Shown here piece after piece: positions 7,233 through 15,993 of a stretch of 37,599 nt of DNA. A model generated the notes under the pieces. That model saw nothing but the letters and a program-made list of their open reading frames with translations. It was not told where the DNA came from and did not search any database. The stretch is from NCBI RefSeq assembly GCF_000971195.1, contig NZ_BBLZ01000008.1:1-37599 (forward strand). Reading direction: 5' to 3'. The position numbers and the translations under genes are program-made. Numbering within the stretch: position 1 is the first letter of the stretch; the number at the start of each line of letters is the position of its first letter. Source of the stretch: Demequina soli (GTDB taxonomy: Bacteria > Actinomycetota > Actinomycetes > Actinomycetales > Demequinaceae).

Positions 7233-8783
7233 TCAGCAGCGCTTTCCTGAAACCGGCATCGTCCCGTCCACGAGGTAGCCGTCGACGGCGTCGAGGATGC
7301 AGGAGTTCGAGCGGCCGTACGCGGTGTGCCCCTCCCCCTGGTAGGTCAGCAGCGTCGAGCTCGCGAGCTGCTGCGACAGCGACTCCGCCCACGCGTACGG
7401 CGTCGCGGGATCGTCGGTGGTGCCGACGACCAGGATGGGTGCGGCGCCGTCCGCCGCCTCGAGCGACGTGACGGGATCCTTGGCCCGCCACGGCCAGCCG
7501 TCGCAGCCCACCGACGACGCGAACCACCAGCCGAACGTCGGCGACGCCTTCTCCAGCTTGGTGCGGAACGCGTCGAGCGAGTCGACCGTGAGCTCCGGGG
7601 TCTTGCCGGCGTCGAGGCAGCCGATCGCCGTGAACGCCCACTGCGAGTTCGACAGGTAGTCGCCCGTGCTCGGGTCCTTGTCCAGGTAGAACCCCGCCAG
7701 CTGGTAGAAGATGCTGGCCGTGCCCTGGGTCAGCACCTCCTTGAGGCCCAGCTCGAGGTACTGCCAGGAGTTCTCGTCGTACATCGTCACGACCATGCCG
7801 TAGACCATGAGGTTGCCGTTCACCTCGACGCCGGCGGTCGCCTGGTACCCGGTGTCGCGCGCGTGGAGCGCGATGTCCTGGATCTGTCGGCGCGCCTGCT
7901 CCGGGTCGGACGCGAGCGGGCAGCCGTCCTGCTTCTCGCACCACGCGATGAAGTTCATGAGCGCACCCTCGAAGCCCTGCGCCTGGCCCACGGCCTGGTC
8001 CTCGACGGGGAGGGTGAAGTCCACGGCGCCGTCGAGCACCATCCGGCCCACGTTCTGCGGGTACAGCTCCGCATAGGTGGCTCCCAGCTGGGTGCCGTAG
8101 GAGAAGCCCAGGTAGTGGAGCTGATCGTCGCCGAGCACGGCACGGATGACGTCCATGTCGCGCGCGGCGGACGTGGTGTCGACGTTCTCGACCAGCGCCC
8201 CCGACAGCTCCTTGCAGCGCTCCGCGAACAGCGTGTTGGTCTCGCGCGCGGCGTCGATCTGCTTCTGCGTGTCGAGCGTGAGATCGGTGAGGTAGTACGC
8301 GTCGATCTCGGCGGTGTCGCCGCACTTGAGCGGCGTCGACTTGCCCACGCCGCGCGGGTCGAAGCCGACCACGTCGTACGCCTTGAGCACGTCCTTGCCC
8401 GCCATCGAGACGAACGACTCGGTGAGGTCCAGCCCGCTGCCGCCCGGGCCGCCGGGGTTGATGAGCAGGCTGCCGATGCGCTTGGCCTGATCGGTCGCGG
8501 GGTGGCGGTTGATCGCGAGGTCGATGGTGTCGCCCGACGGGTCGGTCCAGTCGAGCGGGACCTGCAGGGTCGCGCACTCGAGGTCGCCGCAGGTGCTCCA
8601 GCTCACCGTCTGGGAGTAGACGGCCGCGTCCTCGCCGCTCGTCGGCGCTGTCACCGCGGGCGCGTTGGAGGCGGACGCGGTGACGGACGGGTTGTCGGGC
8701 GCGACCTGGTCCTTGGGCGTGCAGGCCGTCAGCAGGGACGATGCGACGAGGAGGGCGGCGACGGCGGCGAGACGGCGACTCAT
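7233..8783 (-). CDS. TAP-type alpha/beta hydrolase lipoprotein (tripeptidyl aminopeptidase-like)
   Basis: A 516-residue secreted lipoprotein with lipobox LLTAC (Cys21). The alpha/beta hydrolase fold shows the oxyanion loop NPGGPGGSG (109-117), FDPRGVGKS (141-149), the nucleophile elbow GFSYG with Ser228, and a C-terminal TAP-like domain with the acid residue in GTTDDPATP and the histidine in GEGHTAYGRS. This is the family of Streptomyces tripeptidyl aminopeptidase and mycobacterial CaeA/Hip1 relatives. Several cysteines probably form disulphides outside the cell. Peptidase or esterase activity at the surface is inferred. The ATG fits a leaderless promoter whose -10 box overlaps the holB stop codon. 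It sits downstream of holB, as in many actinobacteria. Confidence 0.9.
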   Translation of the reverse strand: MSRRLAAVAALLVASSLLTACTPKDQVAPDNPSVTASASNAPAVTAPTSGEDAAVYSQTVSWSTCGDLECATLQVPLDWTDPSGDTIDLAINRHPATDQAKRIGSLLINPGGPGGSGLDLTESFVSMAGKDVLKAYDVVGFDPRGVGKSTPLKCGDTAEIDAYYLTDLTLDTQKQIDAARETNTLFAERCKELSGALVENVDTTSAARDMDVIRAVLGDDQLHYLGFSYGTQLGATYAELYPQNVGRMVLDGAVDFTLPVEDQAVGQAQGFEGALMNFIAWCEKQDGCPLASDPEQARRQIQDIALHARDTGYQATAGVEVNGNLMVYGMVVTMYDENSWQYLELGLKEVLTQGTASIFYQLAGFYLDKDPSTGDYLSNSQWAFTAIGCLDAGKTPELTVDSLDAFRTKLEKASPTFGWWFASSVGCDGWPWRAKDPVTSLEAADGAAPILVVGTTDDPATPYAWAESLSQQLASSTLLTYQGEGHTAYGRSNSCILDAVDGYLVDGTMPVSGKRC

Positions 8784-8789
8784 GGCGCC

Positions 8790-8795
8790 ACCCTA
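8790..8795 (-). promoter_or_regulatory. -10 box overlapping the holB stop codon
   Basis: On the minus strand TAGGGT precedes the hydrolase ATG (8783) by 6 bases, so the mRNA probably starts at the ATG. The TAG of the -10 box is also the stop codon of holB (8793-8795). Confidence 0.5.
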
Positions 8796-9941
8796 GCGAC
8801 GCGCGGCGGTGCGCGGCCGAAGATCGAGCGCCATCGCCTCGACGGCGAGCAGCGGCGCGACGTTGCCGGCCAGGCGCTCGCGGGCGGTGCCGAGCGCGTC
8901 CAGGCAGCGCAGCGTGTCCGCGAGCGTGGTGCGCGACGCGAGGTCGCGCACATGCCCCTCGTGCGCGGTGTTGACCATCGCGACGCCCGCGCCGGTCTGC
9001 GCGATCACGACGTCGCGGTACAGCGACATGAGGTCCGTGATGGCGCGGTCGAGGACGTCGCGCTTGTGGCGCGTGGCGCGGCGCTTCTGGTTCTCCTCGA
9101 GCTGGCGCAGCTGGGCGCGCAGCGCGGGCGGGACCCGGCCACCCTCCTCCATGCCCAGCGTGGCCATGAGCTGCGCCTTCTCCTCGGCGTCGCGCTCCTC
9201 GGTGGCGGCCTTCGCATCGGCGTCGGCGACCTCCACCAGGTCGGCGGCCGCGAAGATCGCGTCGCCCACGCCGCGGATGTCGGTGGCGAGCGCGAGCACC
9301 TGGTCGCGGCGCGCGCGGGCGTCGGGGTCGCGGGCGAGGCGCCGCGCGACGCCGATGTGGCTCTGCGCGGCGCGGGCGCACTCGAGCGCGAGGCCCGGCT
9401 CGGTGCCGTCGCGTGCGGTGAGCAGGCGTGCGACGTCCTCCGGGTCGGGGGTCCGCAGGCCGACGATGCGGCAGCGGCTGCGGATGGTGACCGCCACGTC
9501 CTGAGGGCTGGGCGCGCACAGCACCCAGACGGTGCGGGCGGGCGGCTCCTCGATGGACTTGAGCAGCACGTTCGAGGTGCGCTCGGTCATGCGGTCCGCG
9601 TCCTCGACCACGATGACGCGCCAGCGGCCCCGGCTGGGCGCGGTGGCGGCGAGGCCGATGAGGTCGCGGACCTCGTCGATCGCGATGGTGACCTTCTCCG
9701 TGGCGACGAGCGTGACGTCGGCGTGCGTGCCCGACAGCGCGGTGGTGCACTCGCGGCACTCGCCGCAGCCGCCGCGCTCGCACTGGAGCGCGGCCGCGAA
9801 GGCGCGCGCCGCGTACGACCGCCCGGAGCCCGGCGGCCCGGTGATCAGCCACGCGTGCGTCATCGAGCCTGGGTCGTCGATCGCCGCGCGGAGCGGGCCG
9901 ATCGCGTGGTGCTGGCCGACCACCTGCTCCCAGACGGTCAC
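8793..9941 (-). CDS. holB: DNA polymerase III subunit delta'
   Basis: A 382-residue AAA+ clamp-loader protein. The N-terminus VWEQVVGQHHAIGPLRAAI and THAWLITGPPGSGRS (about residues 28-42) give a degenerate Walker A in which the usual lysine is arginine, as in non-hydrolysing delta' subunits. Four cysteines (54, 59, 62, 65) form the clamp-loader zinc module. RMTERTSNVLLKSIEEPP and TIRSRC (the SRC motif) follow. The C-terminal part has a basic/Glu-rich helical region. It helps load the sliding clamp for replication. The GTG start at 9941 overlaps the tmk stop as GTGA and has a G-rich ribosome site, so the pair is coupled. The longer in-frame extension upstream runs antiparallel to nothing useful and overlaps tmk, so it is rejected. 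Confidence 0.93.
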   Translation of the reverse strand: MTVWEQVVGQHHAIGPLRAAIDDPGSMTHAWLITGPPGSGRSYAARAFAAALQCERGGCGECRECTTALSGTHADVTLVATEKVTIAIDEVRDLIGLAATAPSRGRWRVIVVEDADRMTERTSNVLLKSIEEPPARTVWVLCAPSPQDVAVTIRSRCRIVGLRTPDPEDVARLLTARDGTEPGLALECARAAQSHIGVARRLARDPDARARRDQVLALATDIRGVGDAIFAAADLVEVADADAKAATEERDAEEKAQLMATLGMEEGGRVPPALRAQLRQLEENQKRRATRHKRDVLDRAITDLMSLYRDVVIAQTGAGVAMVNTAHEGHVRDLASRTTLADTLRCLDALGTARERLAGNVAPLLAVEAMALDLRPRTAARR

Positions 9942-10630
9942 GGCGTCCCCCACGGCTCGATGCGGGGGGCCTCGTGCGCGGGCCCCGCCGCGGCATCGGC
10001 CTCGCGGGCCGCCTTCGCGGCGACGATGCGCAGCACGGCATCGAGCACGTCCACATGGACCGCCTCGCGCGGCCGTGCGGCGTCGACCACGGCGTAGCGC
10101 TCGGGGGCGAGGGCAGCGCGCGCGAGGAAGCCCTCGCGCATCTGAGCGGCCTTGGCGATGGTCTCGCGCTCGACGCGGTCGAGGTCGCGGCTCATCCGCG
10201 CAGGGTCGGGCTCCATGTCGAGCACCACGGTGAGGTCGGGCAGCAGGTCCTCGGTGGCCCACATCGAGATGCGCTCCACCTCGTCGCCGAGGCCGCGCGC
10301 ACCGCCCTGGTAGACCACCGACGAGTCGAGGTAGCGGTCCTGGAGCACCACGGCGCCCTGAGCGAGGGCGGGGCGCACCTTGGTGGCGATGTGGTGGGCG
10401 CGGTCCGCCGCGTAGAGCAGCGCCTCCGCGCGCGGGGCGACGTGGTCGCCGTGCATGATCGCCTGGCGCAGCTCGACGCCCAGCGGGGTGCCGCCGGGCT
10501 CGCGGGTGACGATCACCTCGCGCGCCCCGCCCGCGGCCGAGCGCAGGTACGCCGCGAGAAGGTCGACCTGCGTGGTCTTGCCCACGCCGTCGGCCCCCTC
10601 GAACACCACCCAGAAGCCAGGGAACACCAT
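9938..10630 (-). CDS. tmk: Thymidylate kinase
   Basis: A 230-residue dTMP kinase that makes dTDP for DNA synthesis. It shows the P-loop GADGVGKTT (12-20), TREPGGTPLG (about 42-51), the DRY motif (98-100) followed by LDSSVVYQGGARG, and a LID region rich in Arg near residue 140. The C-terminal tail is about 20 residues longer than usual, Ala/Pro-rich, and overlaps the holB start by 4 bases. The ATG at 10630 lacks a ribosome site but has a -10 box 6 bases upstream, so it is probably leaderless. The tmk-holB coupling is a conserved replication pairing. Confidence 0.95.
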   Translation of the reverse strand: MVFPGFWVVFEGADGVGKTTQVDLLAAYLRSAAGGAREVIVTREPGGTPLGVELRQAIMHGDHVAPRAEALLYAADRAHHIATKVRPALAQGAVVLQDRYLDSSVVYQGGARGLGDEVERISMWATEDLLPDLTVVLDMEPDPARMSRDLDRVERETIAKAAQMREGFLARAALAPERYAVVDAARPREAVHVDVLDAVLRIVAAKAAREADAAAGPAHEAPRIEPWGTP

Positions 10631-10636
10631 GGGTCG

Positions 10637-10642
10637 AATCTA
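10637..10642 (-). promoter_or_regulatory. -10 box of probable leaderless tmk promoter
   Basis: On the minus strand TAGATT stands 6 bases before the tmk ATG (10630), and no ribosome binding site is visible. Confidence 0.5.
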
Positions 10643-10802
10643 CCGGGAGGGTGGGACGTCGCCTCGCCGCGCGTGGCGAGGGCGGGGCGGCACGTGACCT
10701 TCGCCTCATTGCGGCACGCGGTGCAGAGCTCTAGAGTCTCGGCACCCGGAGTCGCGTCAGCGCCGATGAGGCCCGGCCATCCATGATCCTGAGGGGAACC
10801 CC

Positions 10803-11780
10803 GTGCACGCACGCACCGTCCTGACCGCGGCCTCCGCGGTCGCCACCGTCGCCCTCGTGGGCGCGGTCACCGCCACCACGGCCCAGGCCGTGCCGAGCCC
10901 GTCGGCGACCCCGTCGGCCACGACGTCGCCGTCGGTGACCCCGTCACCCTCGGTCACCCCCTCGCCGTCCGTGACGCCGTCCCCCTCCGTCACCCCCTCG
11001 GCCTCACCCGAGCCGTCGGTGACGCCCTCCGCGACGCCGGAGCCCTCCGCCACGCCGTCCCCGTCCGCGGACCCGAAGCCACCGGCCGATCCCTCGACCG
11101 AGATCCACGCGGCGATCCTCATGCTGCTCATGGGCCGCCTCGACGGCGAGGACCTGCCCATGAAGATGTTCGTCGTCGACGACGTGGTCGTGGGCGACGG
11201 CCCCGAGCTCACCGCCGCCGACCTCGACCCTTCCCTGGTCTCGGGCGACATGTGCGGGGACATCGCGGTGGACATCGACCTTGCGGCGAGCACCGCGACC
11301 GTCACGGGTGCGGGCGACGACTGCGGCGTGACCTTCGCGGACCTCGCGGTGCTCTTCTTCAACGGCCCCGTGCTCGAGTCCGCCACGCTCGTGAGCGACG
11401 GGCTGGTCGACGACCCGTCGTGGTTCCAGAGCGTCGACGCTTACGGCTACGGGTTCGACGCGCTGTGGGCCGACCCGGCCCTGCTCGCCGCGCTCGCCGA
11501 CCCGTCCGCCCTCGACGATGACGCCCCGCCGCCGAGCCTGGCCGATCCCGCGCGCCTGGGCGGCTCCTCGGTGTTCGCGCTGACGTTCGGCGACGCGCTC
11601 ATCGAGGACATGGGTGACGGCTCGGACGGCGACGCCGGGTCCGGGTCCGGGTCCGGGTCAGGCTCGGGCGCGGGCGAAGGGGCCGAGGCCGCGATCGAGG
11701 GCGCGATCAAGGACGCTGCGGCTCAGAGCCACGCGGCCGCGGCCGCGGTCGTCGTCGCCTCCCCCACCTTCACCGGCTGA
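10803..11780 (+). CDS. Secreted Ser/Pro/Thr-rich protein of unknown function
   Basis: A 325-residue exported protein that I do not recognise. Residues 1-28 are a signal peptide with a likely cut after AQA. Residues 29-98 are a low-complexity linker built from repeats of VTPSPS type, probably an extended wall-spanning stretch. Residues 100-270 are acidic, with two conserved-looking cysteines (in GDMCGDIAV and GDDCGVTF) that may form a disulphide. The C-terminus has a Gly-Ser run encoded by a short tandem repeat, then an Ala-rich helix. There is no sortase signal or membrane anchor. The start is GTG with GAGGGGA upstream; a possible -10 box TAGAGT lies at 10732. A 48-bp palindrome ends the gene. 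Confidence 0.82.
   Translation: MHARTVLTAASAVATVALVGAVTATTAQAVPSPSATPSATTSPSVTPSPSVTPSPSVTPSPSVTPSASPEPSVTPSATPEPSATPSPSADPKPPADPSTEIHAAILMLLMGRLDGEDLPMKMFVVDDVVVGDGPELTAADLDPSLVSGDMCGDIAVDIDLAASTATVTGAGDDCGVTFADLAVLFFNGPVLESATLVSDGLVDDPSWFQSVDAYGYGFDALWADPALLAALADPSALDDDAPPPSLADPARLGGSSVFALTFGDALIEDMGDGSDGDAGSGSGSGSGSGAGEGAEAAIEGAIKDAAAQSHAAAAAVVVASPTFTG
10891..11082 (+). repeat. Tandem Ser/Pro/Thr codon repeats
   Basis: Imperfect direct repeats of 12-18 bases encode the [11 protein letters not shown] linker of the secreted protein. Copy number is likely to vary between strains. A shorter (CCGGGT) run of four units lies at 11635-11658 and encodes Gly-Ser. Confidence 0.7.
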
Positions 11781-11788
11781 AGCCCACC

Positions 11789-11836
11789 GCATGCAGCGAG
11801 GGCCGCACCCGATCGGGTGCGGCCCTCGCTGCATGC
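11789..11836. terminator. 48-bp perfect palindrome, bidirectional terminator
   Basis: Twenty-two bases (11789-11810) are followed by GATC and by their exact reverse complement (11815-11836), giving a palindrome without a mismatch. It begins 8 bases after the stop of the secreted-protein gene, and the convergent oxidoreductase ends at 11864. RNA from either strand would form the same very stable hairpin with a tight loop. No T-run follows, as is common in high-GC actinobacteria. Confidence 0.8.
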
Positions 11837-11863
11837 TCGCCGGACGGGACCGGCGCATCGTCC

Positions 11864-12859
11864 CTAGCGCTCGTTCGGGAAGGCGACGCCGATCTGCGAC
11901 CGGACCTCGTCCATGATCTCCATGATCTCGATGGACTGGTCGAGCGTGAGCAGGGGGCTCTCGGTGTCGCCGGCGTGGATGCGGCGGGCGACCTCGGCGG
12001 CCTCGAACTGGAAGCCGTTGGGCACGTCGCCGTCGTAGGTCCACGAGGTGCCGTCGAGGCGCGTGACGGTGAAGGACGTCGGCGCATAGAAGGTGTCGCG
12101 CACCTCGATGCGGCCCTCGGTGCCGCCGATGAGGGCGACGCACGCGGTGCGGGCCTCCATGGTGGTGGTGAGCGACGCCTGGGCGGAGGGGTAGTCGAAG
12201 ATCATCGAGACCTGGCCGTCGACACCTGTCTCGAACAGCCGTCCGCGTGCCGTGATCGCGTCGGGCTTGCCGAGGATGTCGTAGGCGAACGAGATGGGGT
12301 ACACGCCGAGGTCGAGCAGCGCGCCGCCGGCAAGCTCCGGGCGCCACATGCGCTCGATGTGCGCGATGGGCTGGCCGTGGTCGGCCTGGACGGACACCAC
12401 GTCGCCGATCTCGCCGCGCGCGATCAGGTCGCGGATCGCGTGGACGTGCGGCAGGTGGCGCGTCCACATCGCCTCCATGACGAACACGCCCTTGGCGCGG
12501 GCGGCCGCGACCACCTCTCGCGCCTGCGCGGCGTTCTGCGTGAACGCCTTCTCGCAGAGCACGTGCTTGCCGGCCTCGATCGCGAGCAGCGCGTGCTCGT
12601 GGTGGTGGCTGTGCGGCGTGGCGACGTAGACGACGTCGACATCGGGATCGGCGAGAAGGGCCTCGTACGAGCCGTAGGCGGTCGGGATCCCGGCCTCGTC
12701 GGCGAAGGCCTGCGCCTTCGCCTCGTCGCGCGAGCCGACCGCGACCACGGTGGACGCGGTGTAGCGCGTGACGGCGTCGGCGAGCTTGCGGGCGATGCCG
12801 CCGGCGCCGAGGATTCCCCAGCGGACGGCGGGCGCGGACATGGGCAGCGGTGCACTCAT
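11864..12859 (-). CDS. Gfo/Idh/MocA-family oxidoreductase
   Basis: A 331-residue NAD(P)-dependent dehydrogenase. The Rossmann motif GILGAGGIARKLAD starts at about residue 15, PHSHHHEHALLAIEAGKHVLCEKAFT carries the family Glu-Lys pair (103-104, with Ala where most members have Pro), and GGALLDLGVYPISFAYDILG marks the C-terminal substrate domain. The pattern resembles the dihydrodiol-dehydrogenase/sugar-oxidoreductase branch. The substrate is probably a sugar or polyol but cannot be told from sequence. The first ATG at 12859 fits a -10 box 6 bases upstream; a second Met at residue 7 is the alternative. It stands as a single gene, and no sugar transport genes are next to it. Confidence 0.87.
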   Translation of the reverse strand: MSAPLPMSAPAVRWGILGAGGIARKLADAVTRYTASTVVAVGSRDEAKAQAFADEAGIPTAYGSYEALLADPDVDVVYVATPHSHHHEHALLAIEAGKHVLCEKAFTQNAAQAREVVAAARAKGVFVMEAMWTRHLPHVHAIRDLIARGEIGDVVSVQADHGQPIAHIERMWRPELAGGALLDLGVYPISFAYDILGKPDAITARGRLFETGVDGQVSMIFDYPSAQASLTTTMEARTACVALIGGTEGRIEVRDTFYAPTSFTVTRLDGTSWTYDGDVPNGFQFEAAEVARRIHAGDTESPLLTLDQSIEIMEIMDEVRSQIGVAFPNER

Positions 12860-12865
12860 GGGCCC

Positions 12866-12871
12866 AGCATA
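12866..12871 (-). promoter_or_regulatory. -10 box of a probable leaderless promoter
   Basis: On the minus strand TATGCT lies 6 bases before the ATG at 12859, with no ribosome site between. Confidence 0.5.
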
Positions 12872-12911
12872 GGGTCACGATGCGCCGGCCGAGCGGGCAG
12901 GCGCGGTGGCG

Positions 12912-13151
12912 CTAGAGGTCGCCCTTGCGCGGCGGGAAGCGTCCCGCGAGCAGCCCGCCGACGAACGCGATCGCCGCGATGATGGGCACCGCCACCGGGA
13001 ACGAGAAGCCGAGCACCGTCACGGAGCCGGAATCCACCGTCAGCGCGACCGCGCCGAATCCGAGGATGAGGCCCAGGTAGCCGAGCAGCTTGAGGTTCGG
13101 GTTGCCGCTCGATCCCTCGGGAGGCTGGGCGGGCTTCTTCTGCTCGGCCAC
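12912..13151 (-). CDS. Small two-helix membrane protein downstream of topA
   Basis: A 79-residue protein: a Lys/Pro/Gly-rich cytoplasmic start (about 1-20), two hydrophobic helices (about 22-40 and 47-68) and a short basic tail. I know of no assigned function, though small proteins of this type are often found after actinobacterial topA. The GTG start at 13151 lies 3 bases after the topA stop, so it is translated from the topA transcript. Confidence 0.78.
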   Translation of the reverse strand: MAEQKKPAQPPEGSSGNPNLKLLGYLGLILGFGAVALTVDSGSVTVLGFSFPVAVPIIAAIAFVGGLLAGRFPPRKGDL

Positions 13152-13154
13152 GGC

Positions 13155-15815
13155 CTACTTCTTCTTCGCGCGGGTGGTGGCGGGCTTCTTGGCGGCGGTG
13201 CGGCGAGCCGGCTTCTTGGCCGGACCCTTCGCGCGCTTCTCCGCGAGCAGCTCGATCGCGCGCTCGGGCGTGAGCGCCTCGACCGAGGTGTCCTTCGGGA
13301 TGGTCACGTTGGTGACGCCGTCGGTGATGTAGTCGCCGAAGCGGCCCGACTTCGCGACGATCGGCTTGCCCGACGTCGGGTCGTCACCGAACTCCTTGAG
13401 CGGCGGGGTCGCCGCGCGGCCCCGGCCACGCTTGGGCTGCGCGTAGATCGTGAGCGCCTCGTCGAGCGTGATGTCGAGCAGCTGCTGCTCGCTCTCGATC
13501 GTGCGCGAGTCGGTGCCCTTCTTGAGGTACGGGCCGAAGCGGCCGTTCTGCGCCGTGATCTCCTCGTTGGTCGCGGGGTCGACGCCCACGACGCGCGGCA
13601 GGCTCATCAGCTTGAGCGCCTGCTCGAGGGTGACGGTCTCAAGGTCCATCGTCTTGAACAGGCTCGCGGTCTTGGGGCGGCCCTTGGCGTCCTCCGGCAG
13701 CACCTCGGTCACGTAGGGGCCGAAGCGACCGGCCTTCGCGACGATGTCGAGCCCGGACTGCGGGTGCTGGCCCAGCACCCGCTCGTCGCCGCCCTGGTTC
13801 GCGAGCAGCTCCTCGGCCTTGGCGACCGTGAGCTCGTCGGGGGCGAGCTCGTCCGGCACGGAGGCCGTCTGCTTCTCACCCTCGACCTCGCGCTCGAGGT
13901 AGGGGCCGAACTTGCCGACGCGCAGCGCGATGCCCGAGCCGATCTCGAAGGTCGAGTTGGCGCGCGCGTCGATGTCGCCCAGGTCCTCGACCAGGCGCTT
14001 GAGGCCCTGGGAGCGACCCTCGTCGTCGGTCGCGCCGGAGCCGAAGTAGAAGGCGCTCAGCCAGTCGACGCGGGACAGGTCGCCCGAGGCGATCTTGTCG
14101 AGGTCCTCCTCCATGTCCGCCGTGAAGTCGTAGTCGATGAGCCACGCGAAGTGCTCCTCGAGCAGGCGGATCATCGCGAACGCGAGCCACGTGGGCACCA
14201 GCGCCTGCTTCTCGACGCGCACGTAGCCCTTGTCGATGATGACGTCGACCATCGCGGCGTACGTCGACGGGCGGCCCAGCTTGCGGTCCTCGAGCTCCTT
14301 GATCATGGAGCCCTGCGTGAAGCGCGGCGGCGGGGTGGTCGCGTGCGTGAGCGGCTCGATGCCGGACGCGTCGACCTTCTGGCCCTCGGCGACCACGGGC
14401 AGGCGGGACTCCTTCTCGACCTTCGCCTCGTCCTCCTCGTAGCGCGCCTTGTCGCGCGACTCCTCGTACAGGGCCATGAAGCCCGGCGCGGTGAGGATGG
14501 TGCCGGAGGCGGAGAACTCGACCGCGTGGTGCGCGGCCGTCGTCGCGCCGATGCGCACGGTCGAGGTGGTGCCCACCGCATCGGCCATCTGCGAGGCCAG
14601 GGTGCGCTTCCAGATCATCTCGTACATGCGGAACTCGTCGCCCGTGAGCTCGGCGCGGACCGAGTCGGGGGTGCGGAAGCTGTCGCCCGCCGGGCGGATC
14701 GCCTCGTGCGCCTCCTGCGCGTTCGAGTCCTGGGTCGCGTAGATGCGCGGGCTCGCCGCGACGGCGTCCGAGCCGTACAGCGCGGTCGCCTGCTTGCGCG
14801 CCGCGCGCACCGCCTCGCCGGACAGCCCCGGCGAGTCGGAACGCATGTAGGTGATGTAACCCTTCTGGTACAGCGCCTGCGCCACGCCCATCGCCTGGCG
14901 CGCGCCCAGGCGGAGCTTGCGGCTCGACTCCTGGATCAGCGTCGACGTGATGAACGGGGCCGCGGGGCGGCGCTTGTACGGGCGCGAGTCCACGCCCATG
15001 ACGGAGAACGATGCCTCGGCCAGGCCCGCGGCCAGCGCGCCGGCGAGCGCGGCGGACAGGTGGGTCACCTTGCCGTTGGTGAGGGCGCCGCGGTCGTCGA
15101 AGTCCTTGCCGGTCGCGACGCGCTTGCCGTCGACGGAGGTGAGCTTGGCCTCGAAGCTGCGGCCCGCGTCCTTGCCCTCGGTCGCGGTGAAGACGCCCTT
15201 GAGGTCCCAGTACTCGGCGGACTGGAACGCCATGCGCTCCCGCTCGCGGTCCACCACCAGGCGCAGCGTCACGGACTGCACGCGGCCCGCCGACAGGCCC
15301 GACTGGATCTTGCGCCACAGCACCGGCGAGACCTCGTAGCCGTAGAGGCGGTCGAGGAGGCGGCGGGCCTCCTGCGCCTCGACGAGCTCCATGTCGACCT
15401 CGCGGGGGTTCTCGAGCGCGCGGCTGATGCCCTCGCGGGTGATCTCGTGGAACGCGAGACGCTTCACGGGGACCTTGGGCTTGAGGACGTCGAGCAGGTG
15501 CCAGGCGATCGCCTCCCCCTCGCGGTCCTCATCAGTCGCGAGGTAGAGCTCGTCGGCCTCCTTGAGGCGCTTCTTGATGTCGGCGACGATCTTCTTCTTG
15601 TCGGAGTTGACCACGTAGTACGGCTGGAAGCCGCCGTCGATGTCGATCGCGAACTTGCCGATGTCGGACTTCTTGAGCTCGGCGGGAAGGTCGGAGCGCT
15701 CGGCGAGGTCCCGGATGTGGCCCACGGACGACACCACGTCGTAGTCGGCGCCCAGGTAGCCGCCGATGGTGCGCGACTTGGTGGGCGACTCGACGATCAC
15801 GAGCTTGCGGGCCAT
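13155..15815 (-). CDS. topA: DNA topoisomerase I
   Basis: An 886-residue type IA topoisomerase that relaxes negative supercoils. It shows the Toprim domain with VESPTKSRTI (8-17) and the metal-binding DEDREGE (95-101), the Arg/Lys-rich nick-binding core QSGLSAGRVQS (171-181), and the catalytic tyrosine Tyr323 in GYITYMRSDSPG. The C-terminal part carries topoisomerase C-repeats, each with a GRFGPY-like motif (three or four copies between about 600 and 850), and no zinc-finger cysteines, as usual in actinobacteria. A Lys/Ala-rich tail ends the protein. The ATG has AGAAGG upstream. An AT-rich patch at 15871-15884 is its likely promoter. A small membrane protein gene follows after 3 bases. Confidence 0.97.
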   Translation of the reverse strand: MARKLVIVESPTKSRTIGGYLGADYDVVSSVGHIRDLAERSDLPAELKKSDIGKFAIDIDGGFQPYYVVNSDKKKIVADIKKRLKEADELYLATDEDREGEAIAWHLLDVLKPKVPVKRLAFHEITREGISRALENPREVDMELVEAQEARRLLDRLYGYEVSPVLWRKIQSGLSAGRVQSVTLRLVVDRERERMAFQSAEYWDLKGVFTATEGKDAGRSFEAKLTSVDGKRVATGKDFDDRGALTNGKVTHLSAALAGALAAGLAEASFSVMGVDSRPYKRRPAAPFITSTLIQESSRKLRLGARQAMGVAQALYQKGYITYMRSDSPGLSGEAVRAARKQATALYGSDAVAASPRIYATQDSNAQEAHEAIRPAGDSFRTPDSVRAELTGDEFRMYEMIWKRTLASQMADAVGTTSTVRIGATTAAHHAVEFSASGTILTAPGFMALYEESRDKARYEEDEAKVEKESRLPVVAEGQKVDASGIEPLTHATTPPPRFTQGSMIKELEDRKLGRPSTYAAMVDVIIDKGYVRVEKQALVPTWLAFAMIRLLEEHFAWLIDYDFTADMEEDLDKIASGDLSRVDWLSAFYFGSGATDDEGRSQGLKRLVEDLGDIDARANSTFEIGSGIALRVGKFGPYLEREVEGEKQTASVPDELAPDELTVAKAEELLANQGGDERVLGQHPQSGLDIVAKAGRFGPYVTEVLPEDAKGRPKTASLFKTMDLETVTLEQALKLMSLPRVVGVDPATNEEITAQNGRFGPYLKKGTDSRTIESEQQLLDITLDEALTIYAQPKRGRGRAATPPLKEFGDDPTSGKPIVAKSGRFGDYITDGVTNVTIPKDTSVEALTPERAIELLAEKRAKGPAKKPARRTAAKKPATTRAKKK

Positions 15816-15870
15816 GGAACCTTCTCTCTGGGATTGCTCGCCCCGGCGGCTTCACCTGCCTGAGACGCAC

Positions 15871-15884
15871 TCAATATACATATG
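15871..15884. promoter_or_regulatory. AT-rich promoter patch between topA and the inositol-phosphatase gene
   Basis: The bases TCAATATACATATG are the only AT-rich patch in this gap. On the minus strand they supply TATATT about 55 bases before the topA start, a plausible -10 box. No -35 element is clear. Confidence 0.35.
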
Positions 15885-15918
15885 GGGTCCGACGCGGCGG
15901 GCGGGACCTGGGGACAGG

Positions 15919-15955
15919 GGGACGATGCGGCGGTGAGGTATCCGCGCATCGTCCC
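15919..15955. repeat. Inverted pair of the iterated 10-mer (hairpin)
   Basis: GGACGATGCG at 15920-15929 faces CGCATCGTCC at 15945-15954. With flanking bases they make a 14-bp stem with one bulge and an 8-base loop. The hairpin stands between the divergent topA and inositol-phosphatase genes, so a terminator role is unlikely here. Confidence 0.75.
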
Positions 15956-15993
15956 TGCGCGGGGGTGTCGGCGGCGCGTGGTTCGATGGACGC

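Noticed and set aside
10891..11082. Non-coding tandem repeat
   Set aside because: The repeats stay in frame and encode a Ser/Pro/Thr linker of an exported protein.
12906..15863. A 985-codon open frame antisense to topA and other very long antisense frames, such as 88-2763 and 7326-10097
   Set aside because: They are by-products of very high GC at third positions. They lack start signals and family motifs, and the opposite strand encodes clearly recognisable proteins.
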